Assembly (NCBI GenBank): GCA_017744915.1
Contig: JAGIAH010000007.1
Location: forward strand, 124,001 to 188,000
Direction of reading: 5' to 3'
DNA: 64,000 nt
Source of the DNA: Agrobacterium tumefaciens
GTDB lineage: Bacteria; Pseudomonadota; Alphaproteobacteria; Rhizobiales; Rhizobiaceae
Shown here in pieces: positions 8,567 to 17,846 of the stretch (the stretch's first letter is position 1; each line of letters starts with the position of its first letter). The position numbers and the translations under genes were made by a program. The notes below the pieces were generated by a model, which ran no database searches, was not told the DNA's origin, and saw nothing but the letters and a program-made list of their open reading frames with translations.

Positions 8567-10276
8567 TCAGAACAGGAAATAGCGCTGCGCCATCGGCAGC
8601 ACGGTCGCCGGTTCGCAGGTCAGAAGCTCGCCATCCGCCCGCACCTCGTAAGTCTCGGGATCGACCTCGATATACGGGGTGAGCGAATTGTGGATCATCG
8701 ACGCCTTGGAAATGCCGCCGCGTACATTCTTCACCGGCAGCAGCTTCTTGGCAACGCCAAGGCGCTGGGCAAGGCCGGCATCCAGCGACGCCTGCGAAAC
8801 GAAGGTGACCGAGGAATTGGTGCGCAGCTTGCCATAGGCGGCAAACATCGGCCGATAATGCATTGGCTGCGGTGTGGGAATGGAGGCATTCGGATCGCCC
8901 ATCGGGGCTGCGGCAATGGAACCGCCAAGCAGCACCATTTCAGGCTTCACGCCGAAAAAGGCCGGGTTCCACAACACCAGATCGGCACGTTTGCCGACCT
9001 CGATGGAGCCGATCTCGTGGCTGACACCCTGGGCGATGGCCGGGTTGATGGTATATTTGGCGATGTAACGGCGCACCCGGAAATTGTCGTTTTCGCCGGT
9101 CTCTTCCTTCAGGCGGCCGCGCTGGCGCTTCATCTTGTCGGCGGTCTGCCAGGTGCGGATCGCCACCTCGCCGACACGGCCCATGGCCTGGCTGTCGGAG
9201 GAAATGATCGAAAACGCGCCGATATCGTGGAGGATATCCTCCGCCGCGATGGTTTCCTTACGGATGCGGCTTTCGGCAAAGGCGATGTCTTCCGGGATGG
9301 ACGGCGACAAATGGTGGCACACCATCAGCATGTCCAGATGTTCGGCCAGCGTATTGACGGTATAGGGCCGCGTCGGATTGGTGGAAGACGGAATGACATT
9401 CGGGTTGCCGCAGACCTTGATGATGTCAGGCGCATGCCCGCCGCCCGCTCCTTCGGTATGGAAAGCATGGATGGTGCGGCCCCTGATGGCGGCGACCGTG
9501 TCTTCCACGAAACCGCTTTCATTCAGCGTATCGGTGTGGATCATCACCTGCACGTCATATTCGTCGGCCACCGTCAGGCAATTGTCGATGGCGGCCGGTG
9601 TCGTGCCCCAGTCCTCATGCAGCTTCAGCGAGGAGGCGCCGGCAAGGATCATTTCTTCCAGCGGTGCCGGCAGCGAGGCATTACCCTTGCCGGCCAGCGC
9701 CAGATTCATCGGGAAGGCATCGAAGCTTTCGATCATCCGCTCGATATGCCATGCGCCGGTGCAGGTGGTGGCAAGCGTGCCATGGGCGGGGCCGGAACCG
9801 CCGCCCAGCATGCAGGTCACGCCGCTCATCAGCGCTTCCTCGATCTGCTGCGGGCAGATGAAGTGAATATGCGCATCCATGCCGCCGGCGGTCAGGATCT
9901 TGCCTTCGCCGGCGATCGCTTCCGTCGAGGGGCCAACGATGATCGTCACGCCCGGCTGCGTATCCGGGTTACCGGCCTTGCCGATGGCGTGGATGCGGCC
10001 GTTCTTCAGGCCCACATCCGCCTTGTAGATACCGCTATGGTCAACGATGACGGCATTGGTGATGACGGTGTCAACAGCCCCTTCCGCCCGCGTCGCCTGG
10101 CTCTGGCCCATACCGTCGCGAATGACCTTGCCGCCACCGAATTTCACTTCCTCGCCATAAGTCGTGTGGTCCTTCTCGATCTCGATGAAGAGTTCGGTAT
10201 CGGCAAGACGCACCTTGTCGCCAACAGTGGGGCCGAACATGCCGGCATAGGCGGCGCGGGAAATCTTGTATGGCAT
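8567..10276 (-). CDS. ureC: Urease alpha subunit
   Basis: Catalytic subunit of urease (urea + water to ammonia and carbamate), 569 residues, full family length. The first nickel ligands are in [10 protein letters not shown]. The carbamylated lysine is K218 in [12 protein letters not shown], further histidines are in DTLNESGF and [10 protein letters not shown], and the active-site flap is [20 protein letters not shown]. All key motifs are intact, so the enzyme should be active once nickel is inserted by UreDEFG. The stop is 15 bases from the AbiJ-like gene; its ATG follows the accessory gene by four bases. Confidence 0.98.
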   Translation of the reverse strand: MPYKISRAAYAGMFGPTVGDKVRLADTELFIEIEKDHTTYGEEVKFGGGKVIRDGMGQSQATRAEGAVDTVITNAVIVDHSGIYKADVGLKNGRIHAIGKAGNPDTQPGVTIIVGPSTEAIAGEGKILTAGGMDAHIHFICPQQIEEALMSGVTCMLGGGSGPAHGTLATTCTGAWHIERMIESFDAFPMNLALAGKGNASLPAPLEEMILAGASSLKLHEDWGTTPAAIDNCLTVADEYDVQVMIHTDTLNESGFVEDTVAAIRGRTIHAFHTEGAGGGHAPDIIKVCGNPNVIPSSTNPTRPYTVNTLAEHLDMLMVCHHLSPSIPEDIAFAESRIRKETIAAEDILHDIGAFSIISSDSQAMGRVGEVAIRTWQTADKMKRQRGRLKEETGENDNFRVRRYIAKYTINPAIAQGVSHEIGSIEVGKRADLVLWNPAFFGVKPEMVLLGGSIAAAPMGDPNASIPTPQPMHYRPMFAAYGKLRTNSSVTFVSQASLDAGLAQRLGVAKKLLPVKNVRGGISKASMIHNSLTPYIEVDPETYEVRADGELLTCEPATVLPMAQRYFLF

Positions 10277-10280
10277 GGGC

Positions 10281-10925
10281 TCAGGCTCCTTCGGACGCGG
10301 AGAAAATCGATGTGGGAGAAATTCGTGTCAGCCGGCCCTCGTTTGTGAGGGTTTCGACCAACTGTTGTTCGGCAGGGAATGGATGGCCGCTCCAGCCGCT
10401 ATGGCCGAAACCGGCAATCGCCACCTCGTCACCATCGCCGCTCACGCTCTCCAGAACATGGGCAATGGCAAAAAGGCCGGTGCTGGGGCAGACATAGGGT
10501 GCTGTGGCATAGGCCGCGAGCGCCGTATCAAGCCGCTCATGCACGCCGCGAGGAATGACGGTATGGCTCTTGCCGGTTTGCGCGGCGATTGCCGCAAAAC
10601 CGGGGGTATAATCGGCGCAGAAATCGGTCAGCTCCGGCCAGCGCGCGCGGATATCCGGCTCCATCTCTGAAAACTTCGCAGGATCACGCACCGACCAGAT
10701 GGTGGAGGCCTGCCGCACGCCGTCGCTTTCGCGCCAGTCGCTGCCCTCCGTCATCTCGCGGCCCGGCCGCCCGGTATTGCAGACGGCCACCACATCCGTG
10801 CGACTGCCGCCGGCGCCCAGCGACCGGCAATCATTAAAGCGGATGACGATGTCGGAAAGATCGATGAAACCAGCCACGCCCGGCGGCAGCTCCCCGTTTC
10901 CGACAATCATGATCCGCCGCCCCAT
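10281..10925 (-). CDS. Urease operon accessory protein (sialyltransferase-like fold)
   Basis: Protein of 214 residues of the kind annotated as 'urease operon accessory protein' in rhizobia. The N-terminus [10 protein letters not shown] followed by [13 protein letters not shown] looks like the nucleotide-sugar binding start of GT29/sialyltransferase-like proteins. A second block [14 protein letters not shown] and [12 protein letters not shown] resembles the later motif of that fold. No biochemical role in urease maturation is known to me, so the name describes its location only. It is tightly packed between the LprI-like gene and ureC. Confidence 0.75.
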   Translation of the reverse strand: MGRRIMIVGNGELPPGVAGFIDLSDIVIRFNDCRSLGAGGSRTDVVAVCNTGRPGREMTEGSDWRESDGVRQASTIWSVRDPAKFSEMEPDIRARWPELTDFCADYTPGFAAIAAQTGKSHTVIPRGVHERLDTALAAYATAPYVCPSTGLFAIAHVLESVSGDGDEVAIAGFGHSGWSGHPFPAEQQLVETLTNEGRLTRISPTSIFSASEGA

Positions 10926-10930
10926 GCCGT

Positions 10931-11356
10931 TCAGAAACCTTCCGACAGCTGGCGCAATTCATTGGCCCGCTTGCTGCTCATATCGGCGAGGCAGGAAGCG
11001 ATCAGCATCGGCTCCATCGTGCCGCCGCGCGCCTGAAAACCGGCGAGCGCGCAATTGGCGTCACGAAACGCCACCCATGCACGCTGGGCTGTCACCAGGG
11101 CGTCGGTCGCACCCTTGCCACTTGCGTCGGCCGTCTTGTCGCGCTCGGCAAGCTGCTTGCGAAGCTTCTGATACGCAGCGTTCAGATCCTTGTCGGCCTT
11201 TTCATGGTCCTTGCCGGCGCAGATGGTCATATCCGCCTGCGTCTGCGGCGCCTTGCAATCGGGCGCGTCGTCGGCAAGCGCCGGGCCTGCCGCGCTGCCC
11301 GTCAGAAACAGCAGCGCCGCGGCGGCCAAACGGAAATTTTGCGGGTTCATCACCAT
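10931..11356 (-). CDS. LprI/DUF1311-like secreted protein
   Basis: Small protein of 141 residues with a Sec signal peptide (LAAAALLFLTGSAAGPALA, probable cleavage after ALA). The mature part has four cysteines in the family pattern DCKAPQTQADMTIC ... RDANCALAG ... ASCLADM. This is the lysozyme-inhibitor LprI-like/DUF1311 family, expected in the periplasm. Its association with urease genes is positional (gaps of 3-5 bases on both sides), not functional evidence. Confidence 0.85.
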   Translation of the reverse strand: MVMNPQNFRLAAAALLFLTGSAAGPALADDAPDCKAPQTQADMTICAGKDHEKADKDLNAAYQKLRKQLAERDKTADASGKGATDALVTAQRAWVAFRDANCALAGFQARGGTMEPMLIASCLADMSSKRANELRQLSEGF

Positions 11357-11359
11357 CGC

Positions 11360-11716
11360 TCAGGCCGCCGCGCCATCAAAAGCCTGCGACTTCAGCGCCC
11401 TTGGATCGACACCGTCGAGACAATTGGCGTTCACCGCCACCATCGGCGTGCCGTCAGGCCCATCGGCATAAGCAAAGCTTTCAATGCCGCAGGTGGAGCA
11501 GAAGAAATGATGGATCTTGTGTTTGTTGAAGAGATATTCGCTCAGCTTGTCCTCGCCGGAAAGCAGGGTGAATTTCTCCCGCGGCGCAAAGGCGAGCGTG
11601 GAGCCCAGGCGCTTGCAGCGCGAACAATTGCAGATGACGGTATGATCGAGATCCGCATCGACCTCGAAGCTGACGCTGCCGCACTGGCAGCTTCCATGAT
11701 AATGCGCCGTCGCCAT
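11360..11716 (-). CDS. GFA family protein (zinc-binding, Gfa/CENP-V fold)
   Basis: Protein of 118 residues with the two zinc-binding cysteine sets of the glutathione-dependent formaldehyde-activating (GFA) family: HGSCQCGSV, CNCSRCKRLG and FFCSTCGIESF. The family name reflects the first member; most homologues have unknown substrates. The ATG at 11716 has a strong GGGGAGG ribosome-binding site inside the end of ureB and is one base from the ureB stop codon, indicating translational coupling. Confidence 0.9.
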   Translation of the reverse strand: MATAHYHGSCQCGSVSFEVDADLDHTVICNCSRCKRLGSTLAFAPREKFTLLSGEDKLSEYLFNKHKIHHFFCSTCGIESFAYADGPDGTPMVAVNANCLDGVDPRALKSQAFDGAAA

Positions 11717-11717
11717 T

Positions 11718-12023
11718 TCATAACCTCCCCATGACCTGTTGACGGAAACCATAAACCTCACGCTTGCCGGAAAGCGGCACCAGCGTCACTTCCCGCTTCT
11801 GGCCGGGTTCGAAACGAACCGCCGTGCCGGCCGGAATATCGAGACGCATGCCACGTGCCTTGTCGCGGTCGAACAGGAGCCCGGCATTGGTCTCGAAGAA
11901 ATGATAGTGGCTGCCCACCTGCACCGGCCGGTCGCCCGAATTGGCCACCTCGATCGTCACCGTCGGCTGGCCGGCATTCAGTTCGATGGTGCCTTCTGCG
12001 GCAATGATTTCGCCTGGCTTCAT
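11718..12023 (-). CDS. ureB: Urease beta subunit
   Basis: Structural urease subunit of 101 residues, recognised by [26 protein letters not shown] and [20 protein letters not shown]. Length matches three-subunit bacterial ureases where gamma (ureA), beta (ureB) and alpha (ureC) are separate. It is unusual in being separated from ureA by a DUF1272 gene and from ureC by three unrelated genes. Confidence 0.97.
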   Translation of the reverse strand: MKPGEIIAAEGTIELNAGQPTVTIEVANSGDRPVQVGSHYHFFETNAGLLFDRDKARGMRLDIPAGTAVRFEPGQKREVTLVPLSGKREVYGFRQQVMGRL

Positions 12024-12044
12024 GGTGCTCCCCTTGTTTCTGTC

Positions 12045-12302
12045 TCAGGCGGCGGTTGCGGCAACGCAGCCTTCGGCCTTCAGGACGCGCCGTGTCGACG
12101 CGGGATTGTTGACGAGTTTTTCCGCCGGGCGGACGGGCCTGCGCACCAGTTCGCCGCCGCAATTCGGGCAGGCGCCCTTCAGCACGCCGTTCACGCAATC
12201 GGCGCAGAAGGTGCATTCGAACGAGCAGATCATCGCATCCCGGCTGTCAGGCGCGAGATCGCGGTCGCAGCATTCGCAATTGGGCCTCAGTTCCAGCGCC
12301 AA
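12045..12302 (-). CDS. DUF1272 cysteine-rich protein
   Basis: Protein of 85 residues starting MALELRPNCECCDRDL, with further CSFECTFCADC and CPNCGGELVRRP. The CxxC pattern is that of a small zinc-ribbon/RING-like domain defined as DUF1272. Function is unknown. It sits between ureA and ureB (gaps of 12 and 21 bases), as seen in several rhizobial urease clusters. Confidence 0.88.
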   Translation of the reverse strand: MALELRPNCECCDRDLAPDSRDAMICSFECTFCADCVNGVLKGACPNCGGELVRRPVRPAEKLVNNPASTRRVLKAEGCVAATAA

Positions 12303-12314
12303 ATCTGTCTCCCT

Positions 12315-12617
12315 TTACCGGATCGGTTCGTGAACGGTCACCAGCTTGGTGCCATCGGGAAAGGTCGCTTCCACCTGCACGTCGTGGATCATCTCGGCAA
12401 TGCCATCCATCACCTGATCGCGGGAAATCACATGCGCGCCGGCTTCCATCAGATCGGAAACGGCACGGCCATCACGGGCACCCTCGACCACAAAATCGGT
12501 AATCAGCGCAATCGCTTCGGGATAGTTCAGCTTCACGCCGCGCTCCAGCCGGCGACGCGCCACCATGGCGGCCATGGAAATCAGCAGCTTGTCTTTTTCT
12601 CTTGGGCTAAGATTCAT
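12315..12617 (-). CDS. ureA: Urease gamma subunit
   Basis: Smallest structural urease subunit, 100 residues, with [35 protein letters not shown] and [21 protein letters not shown]. Start at 12617 fits the family. The gap to ureD is about 109 bases. Confidence 0.97.
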   Translation of the reverse strand: MNLSPREKDKLLISMAAMVARRRLERGVKLNYPEAIALITDFVVEGARDGRAVSDLMEAGAHVISRDQVMDGIAEMIHDVQVEATFPDGTKLVTVHEPIR

Positions 12618-12726
12618 CGTCGTCCCGCAGCTTGGCACCTGCTCCGCAAACAGCGCGATTGCGGCAGACAGATCCGACTTGTTGACAGACCCCGAGGGAT
12701 GCCTGTCACGGGGCGATCCGAAGGGT

Positions 12727-13578
12727 TTACAGATTCCAGACTTTCGGCACTGGCGCGCCGTTTCGCAAGAGCGAAATGATCGGAAAAAGCAATTTTCTCA
12801 AGGAGAAACCATCGGCGGCGGAAACACGCACGACAAGCTTGCCCTGCCATTCGCTGGCGCCGCCGCTTTCCCCGGCAATCGCCCGGATTTTAGGCAGAAG
12901 CGCCTCGGAGAGAGGCCCGATATAAAGAAGCGTGGCAAAGGCGACCTGACCGGCCAGAACCGCCGGTTTCGCGGTCAGCGCCGCCACCTCGCCCTCAAGC
13001 AGAAGTTCTTCGGCATGCACGAGCCTGCCACCGTGGCGAATGCGCCAGCGGTCACGGAAAAGGCCATGTGTCATCGCCTCGCCCATGGCCTGACGTCCAA
13101 GCAGCACGGCTTCGACGGCGATGAATTCGGAGGATTGGTCGAGATCGGCTTCCAGCCGGCGGGTGAGCGATGCACGGTCGAACAGGATGGTTTCCTGTGG
13201 CAGCCAGTGCAGTTTCGCGCCTGGCCCGGCGGAAACACGGGCGGTGACGGTGGCCGTGCCGGAGGATGCCTTATAGACCTTCTCGCAAGCCTGCGTGGTC
13301 ACCACCAGCGAAGTGCCGGCACCGGCCGTGGCCTGCCATTCAATCTCATCGCCGCCGGTCAGACCGCCGGAGGAATTGATGAGAATGGCCTCGGCTTCAT
13401 TCGAGAAGGTTTCCGGCAGGCGGATTTTGGCGCAGCCTTCCTGAAACAATTCGTCCAGCCGGCTGCGCCCTTCAACCGCCTTGGTTACAATGCGTCCTCT
13501 GCCACGGGCGCGCTGCTGCCGGACAGGTTGAGCGTCTTCGCCACCGGAAGGGCGGATGGCTGGCTGTTGTTGCTGCAC
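12727..13578 (-). CDS. ureD: Urease accessory protein UreD (UreH)
   Basis: Scaffold protein that binds apo-urease and recruits UreF and UreG for nickel insertion. Signature segments are [34 protein letters not shown] and [12 protein letters not shown] place the start at a GTG at 13578 (283 residues) because GGAG lies five bases upstream and residues before it are not family-like; an ATG at 13626 is the alternative. Either way the gene begins inside the end of the upstream esterase gene (about 94 bases of overlap in another frame). Confidence 0.92.
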   Translation of the reverse strand: MQQQQPAIRPSGGEDAQPVRQQRARGRGRIVTKAVEGRSRLDELFQEGCAKIRLPETFSNEAEAILINSSGGLTGGDEIEWQATAGAGTSLVVTTQACEKVYKASSGTATVTARVSAGPGAKLHWLPQETILFDRASLTRRLEADLDQSSEFIAVEAVLLGRQAMGEAMTHGLFRDRWRIRHGGRLVHAEELLLEGEVAALTAKPAVLAGQVAFATLLYIGPLSEALLPKIRAIAGESGGASEWQGKLVVRVSAADGFSLRKLLFPIISLLRNGAPVPKVWNL

Positions 13579-14744
13579 GCGGTCTCCGAAGCGGTTGCGG
13601 AAGCGGTGGTGGCCTTGGCGCCGCAATCCTTCTTGACGACGGCATCCACCACCAGCTGCCCTTCCGTGTTACGGAAGAAATCCCACATTCTTTCGGCCGC
13701 ATCAACCGTGCGCGTCACTTCGCCTGTGGGCATCTTGCGCTCCACGGCGGGTTCGGCCTTCGGCGTCTGCTCGCCGCCCGGCTTGCGGGTAACGACGGCA
13801 GCGGCGGCCAGAACCTCGGCCTTCATGGTGGCGCGTGGCCAGGCGTGATCCCAGTTCTCGATGACATAGGACTGAATACGCGCGCCGGCCTTGCAGACAT
13901 CATAGGAATTGACGGTGAAGCTCTCGCCCACCTTGCTTTTGGCGGCGCCCTTGCAGCCGTCCATTTCGGCCCAGCGCTTCAGCGCCGTCTCGCCGCCATA
14001 TTGCCAATAGGACTTGCCGCCGCCCTGATAGGGATTGGCGGGGTCTTTCAGCCCGGCAAAGGCGATGATCGACATCGGCCGTGCAGGCGTGCAGCTTGCC
14101 GCATCCGGTCCCCACTTGCCTTCGGTCTCCAGCGGATAACCGGCGCGCAGCGAAGCGACGAAACCGGCAGCGGCGAAATCCGCGCTGCCATTGCAGATGA
14201 ATTGCGACAGCATGCGCCCGCCGCCGGAATAACCGGAACCGTAAAAGCGCTCCTCATCCACGCAGAACCTGCCCTTCACCATGGTGATGGCATCGCGGAT
14301 GAAACCGACTTCATCCAGCCCGCCCGGACGCTTGGTGACACCGGGAACATTCCAGGCGTGGGTGCCGGGCAATTCGCCGTTGAGGCTGCCGGCCAGCGCC
14401 ACGACCACAAGGCCGTCACGCTCGGCCAGCTTGTCCCAGCCGCTGCGGTTCAGCTGGCCATGCGGATTACTGTTGGAGCCATGGAAATCGAACACCACCG
14501 GCAGCGGCTTTTTGCCATCATAGGCGGAAGGAACAAAATAGACGCCGTCGCGTTTTTCGCCACTGGAGAGAATGGAAAAATCATGCCGGCCCGGTTCCAT
14601 GCCGGGGCCAATGCCCTGACCGCAGGTCGATGCCGATGCTGCGGCCCCTGCGCTCGCGCTGATGACCAGCCCGAGGAACAGGCTGCGTGCGGAGCGAACC
14701 AACCGGGAAACCCGGCCCACTGCGAAGTCTGGATTCATTGACAC
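13485..14744 (-). CDS. Secreted alpha/beta-hydrolase esterase (PHB depolymerase/feruloyl esterase-like)
   Basis: Protein of 419 residues with an N-terminal signal segment ([17 protein letters not shown]). The hydrolase domain has the oxyanion-side motif [11 protein letters not shown], the nucleophile elbow [10 protein letters not shown] (catalytic serine) and a C-terminal histidine region in ENWDHAWP. This matches the LpqC/poly(3-hydroxybutyrate) depolymerase-like esterase family. The last 100 or so residues are low in complexity and not family-like; their final codons overlap ureD. Natural substrate is unknown. The 248 bases upstream (14745-14992) hold no recognisable gene. Confidence 0.85.
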   Translation of the reverse strand: MSMNPDFAVGRVSRLVRSARSLFLGLVISASAGAAASASTCGQGIGPGMEPGRHDFSILSSGEKRDGVYFVPSAYDGKKPLPVVFDFHGSNSNPHGQLNRSGWDKLAERDGLVVVALAGSLNGELPGTHAWNVPGVTKRPGGLDEVGFIRDAITMVKGRFCVDEERFYGSGYSGGGRMLSQFICNGSADFAAAGFVASLRAGYPLETEGKWGPDAASCTPARPMSIIAFAGLKDPANPYQGGGKSYWQYGGETALKRWAEMDGCKGAAKSKVGESFTVNSYDVCKAGARIQSYVIENWDHAWPRATMKAEVLAAAAVVTRKPGGEQTPKAEPAVERKMPTGEVTRTVDAAERMWDFFRNTEGQLVVDAVVKKDCGAKATTASATASETACSNNSQPSALPVAKTLNLSGSSAPVAEDAL

Positions 14745-14992
14745 GCCTTTATTGGCACAGTTTCCCCGACGATACGTCGGGCGTGCATGGAATGTAAGGG
14801 ATCAACTGTCGCGGCGTGCGAATAGACTTTTCCTGTGTCTCGCATGCAGCATTTCCGCTGCCAATATCACAGGCTTTTATTCAACGAAATGCTAAAATTG
14901 CGCATGAAAGCCATGTCGAGGTGCATAGGCTTTCAAAATATTAATCGGCCGTTTGCACGCCGTGATCGGCGTGCGGCGGTTTTAGTCTCGAT

Positions 14993-15688
14993 TTATACTG
15001 TCAGATGACGCCGCGCCTCGGGCGTATCCAGCGTCTCGGCCAGCCCCTCATGCACGATTTCGCCCCGGTCCATGATGTAGACGTAATCGGCAAGTTCGCG
15101 GCAGAAATCCAGATATTGCTCGACCAGCAGGATCGCCATGCCTGTGGAATCGCGCAGATATTTGATCGCCCGGCCGATATCCTTGATGATCGACGGCTGA
15201 ATGCCCTCGGTCGGCTCGTCGAGCACGAGGATCTTCGGCCGCGTCACCAGCGCCCGGCCTATGGCAAGCTGCTGCTGCTGGCCCCCGGAAAGATCGCCGC
15301 CGCGCCGCGACAGCATGGATTGCAGCACGGGAAACAGGCTGAAAATATCGTCCGGGATGAAGCGTTCCCTGCGCGGCAGCGGCGCATAGCCGCTCTCCAG
15401 ATTTTCCTGCACGCTGAGCAGCGGAAAGATTTCACGCCCCTGCGGCACATAGCCGACACCGCGCTTGGCCCGCTGGTAAGGCGCCAGCCCATCGAGAGCC
15501 GCATCGCCGAAACGGATGGTGCCGGCGCTGGTGGCCTGCTGGCCGGTGACGGCGCGTAAGAGCGAGCTTTTGCCGACACCGTTGCGGCCAAGCACGCAGG
15601 TGATCTTGCCCATCTCCGCCTTGAGCGAGACACCGCGGAGCGCTTGAGCCGCGCCGTAGTGGAGGTTGATGTTTTCGACTGTCAGCAT
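14993..15688 (-). CDS. urtE: Urea ABC transporter ATP-binding protein UrtE
   Basis: ATPase of 231 residues, LivF-like. Walker A is GRNGVGKSS, signature DLSGGQQQQLAIGRAL, Walker B ILVLDEPTEGIQPSI; the EGIQPSI form is typical for UrtE. It powers urea uptake with UrtD and is the distal gene of the urt operon. A family B repeat separates it from urtD. Confidence 0.95.
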   Translation of the reverse strand: MLTVENINLHYGAAQALRGVSLKAEMGKITCVLGRNGVGKSSLLRAVTGQQATSAGTIRFGDAALDGLAPYQRAKRGVGYVPQGREIFPLLSVQENLESGYAPLPRRERFIPDDIFSLFPVLQSMLSRRGGDLSGGQQQQLAIGRALVTRPKILVLDEPTEGIQPSIIKDIGRAIKYLRDSTGMAILLVEQYLDFCRELADYVYIMDRGEIVHEGLAETLDTPEARRHLTV

Positions 15689-15724
15689 GGCGTTACTCCA
15701 ATGACGGTATGGCGGGCGGCGCTA

Positions 15725-15878
15725 CCCCCCTCTGCCCTGCCGGGCATCTCCCCCTCAAGGGGGGAGATCGGCAAGCGGCGAACACCCTGCTCCACAACAG
15801 CTTGGAATTGGAGCGAGCGGGAGCGGCATCTGATCTCCCCCCTTGAGGGGGAGATGCCCGGCAGGGCAGAGGGGGGTA
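15725..15878. repeat. Family B inverted repeat, copy 1 (inside urt operon)
   Basis: About 154 bases: terminal arms of the type CCCCTCTGCCCTGCCGGGCA and its complement, each extended by CTCCCCCTCAAGGGGGGAG hairpins, around a unique spacer of about 60 bases. Other copies are at 19519, 36979 and 47091. Confidence 0.9.
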
Positions 15879-15899
15879 CGGCAAACGCAAACGTTCCCA

Positions 15900-16661
15900 T
15901 CACCGCCCCAGATAATTCTCGATCACCTTCGGATCGTTCGACACAAAATCAATCGATCCTTCAGCAAGCACCGAGCCTTCGGCAAGGCAGGTCACCTTCA
16001 CCCCCAGTTCGCGGATGAAACCCATGTCATGCTCCACCACCACCACAGAGCGGGTCTTCGCGATTTCCTTCAAAAGCACGGCGGTTTCCGCCGTTTCCGC
16101 GTCCGTCATGCCCGCCACCGGCTCATCCACCAGCAGCAGCTTCGGTTCCTGTGCGAGCAGCATGCCGATTTCCAGCCATTGCTTCTGGCCGTGGGAAAGA
16201 TTGGCGGCGAGGTCGTCGCGGCGGTGGCCAAGGCGCACGGTGGCGAGGATTTCCTCGATGCGCGCCTTGTCCTCCTCGCTCAGCCGGTAAAACAGCGTGG
16301 CGAAAACGCCGCGCTTGCGGTTGAGCGCCAGTTCCAGATTGTCCCAGACGGTATGGCTTTCAAACACCGTCGGTTTCTGGAACTTCCGGCCGATGCCCAG
16401 CTGGGCGATGTCAGCCTCGTCCTTTTTCGTCAGGTCGATGCTGTCTTCAAACAGCACCGTGCCCGTATCCGGCCTTGTCTTGCCGGTGATGATGTCCATC
16501 ATCGTCGTCTTGCCGGCGCCATTCGGGCCGATAATGGCGCGCAGTTCACCCGGCTCCACCACGAAGGAAAGGGAATTCAGCGCCTTGAAACCATCGAAGG
16601 ACACGGAGACGCCATCGAGATAAAGCAGGCTTTTGGTTCTGTTTTCAGAAATCGTGTTCAT
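15900..16661 (-). CDS. urtD: Urea ABC transporter ATP-binding protein UrtD
   Basis: LivG-like ATPase of 253 residues: Walker [17 protein letters not shown], signature NLSHGQKQWLEIGMLL, Walker B LLLVDEPVAGMTDAE. The NLSHGQKQWLEIGM signature is characteristic of UrtD. It partners UrtE at the membrane proteins UrtB and UrtC. Confidence 0.95.
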   Translation of the reverse strand: MNTISENRTKSLLYLDGVSVSFDGFKALNSLSFVVEPGELRAIIGPNGAGKTTMMDIITGKTRPDTGTVLFEDSIDLTKKDEADIAQLGIGRKFQKPTVFESHTVWDNLELALNRKRGVFATLFYRLSEEDKARIEEILATVRLGHRRDDLAANLSHGQKQWLEIGMLLAQEPKLLLVDEPVAGMTDAETAETAVLLKEIAKTRSVVVVEHDMGFIRELGVKVTCLAEGSVLAEGSIDFVSNDPKVIENYLGR

Positions 16662-16667
16662 GTCCGC

Positions 16668-17846
16668 TCACTCCGCCGCCTGCTGTGCCACTGTCGAACC
16701 GCTATCGTTACCGGCCTGCGCTCCGCCAACGGCCGCCCGCGCCACACGCTTTTCACGCCGCCCCGCCAGATAATGCTGCACGGTGCCGACGATGCCCTTG
16801 GGAAAGAACAACGTCACCGCGATGAACAGTCCGCCCAGCGCAAACAGCCAGAATTCAGGAAATGCGCCGGTGAAATAACTCTTGCCGCCATTCACCAGCA
16901 GCGCGCCGATGATCGGCCCGATCAGCGTGCCGCGCCCGCCCACCGCCGTCCACACCACCACTTCGATGGAGTTGGCGGGCGAAAATTCGCCGGGATTGAT
17001 GATGCCCACCTGCGGCACGAACAGCGCGCCGGCAATGCCCGCCATCATGGCCGAGACGACAAAGGTGAAGAGCTTGATGTTTTCCACCCGGAAACCGAGG
17101 AAACGCACCCGGCTTTCGGCATCGCGCACGCCCACCAGCACCTTGCCGAATTTGGAATTGACGATGCCGGATGCGATGAGCAACGACAGCGCCAGCATCA
17201 CGGCCGTCATCGCAAACAGCACGGCGCGTGTGCCATCCGCCTGCACGGAAAAGCCGAGGATGTCCTTGAAATCGGTAAGGCCATTATTGCCACCGAAACC
17301 CATGTCGTTGCGGAAGAAGGCGAGCAACAGGGCATAGGTCATGGCCTGGGTGATGATGGAGAGATAAACGCCGTTGACGCGCGAGCGGAAGGCGAACCAG
17401 CCGAACACGAAGGCGAGCAGCCCCGGAACAACAAGCACCATCAGCGCCGCAAACCAGAACATGTCGAAGCCGTGCCAGAACCACGGCAGTTCCTTCCAGT
17501 TGAGGAACACCATGAAATCAGGCAGCACCGGATGGCCATAAACCCCGCGCGTGCCGATCTGCCGCATCAGATACATGCCCATGGCATAACCGCCGAGTGC
17601 GAAGAAGGCGGCGTGGCCGAGCGAGAGAATGCCGCAATAACCCCAGACGAGATCGAGCGCGAGCGCCAGCAGCGCATAGGCCAGATATTTGCCGAGCATC
17701 GACATGATATAGGTCGGGATGTGGAACGCACTGTCGGCCGGCAACAGCAGGTTGGAGGCCGGCACCAGCACGGCAATGGCCAGAATGATGCCGATGGCGA
17801 TGGAAATGCGGCGATCGAGCGCGCGCAGGAGGAAGCCGGTAATCAT
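16668..17846 (-). CDS. urtC: Urea ABC transporter permease UrtC
   Basis: LivM-like membrane protein of 392 residues with many hydrophobic helices. Family landmarks are DLVWGYCGILSLGHAAFFALGG and IINPGEFSPANSIEVVVWTA. The C-terminus is charged and cytoplasmic. Its start overlaps the urtB stop by four bases, so the two permeases are coupled. Confidence 0.95.
   Translation of the reverse strand: MITGFLLRALDRRISIAIGIILAIAVLVPASNLLLPADSAFHIPTYIMSMLGKYLAYALLALALDLVWGYCGILSLGHAAFFALGGYAMGMYLMRQIGTRGVYGHPVLPDFMVFLNWKELPWFWHGFDMFWFAALMVLVVPGLLAFVFGWFAFRSRVNGVYLSIITQAMTYALLLAFFRNDMGFGGNNGLTDFKDILGFSVQADGTRAVLFAMTAVMLALSLLIASGIVNSKFGKVLVGVRDAESRVRFLGFRVENIKLFTFVVSAMMAGIAGALFVPQVGIINPGEFSPANSIEVVVWTAVGGRGTLIGPIIGALLVNGGKSYFTGAFPEFWLFALGGLFIAVTLFFPKGIVGTVQHYLAGRREKRVARAAVGGAQAGNDSGSTVAQQAAE

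Noticed and set aside
8690-10348. Plus-strand open frame of about 552 codons opposite ureC
   Set aside because: Antisense to a highly conserved urease subunit gene; no recognisable domain.
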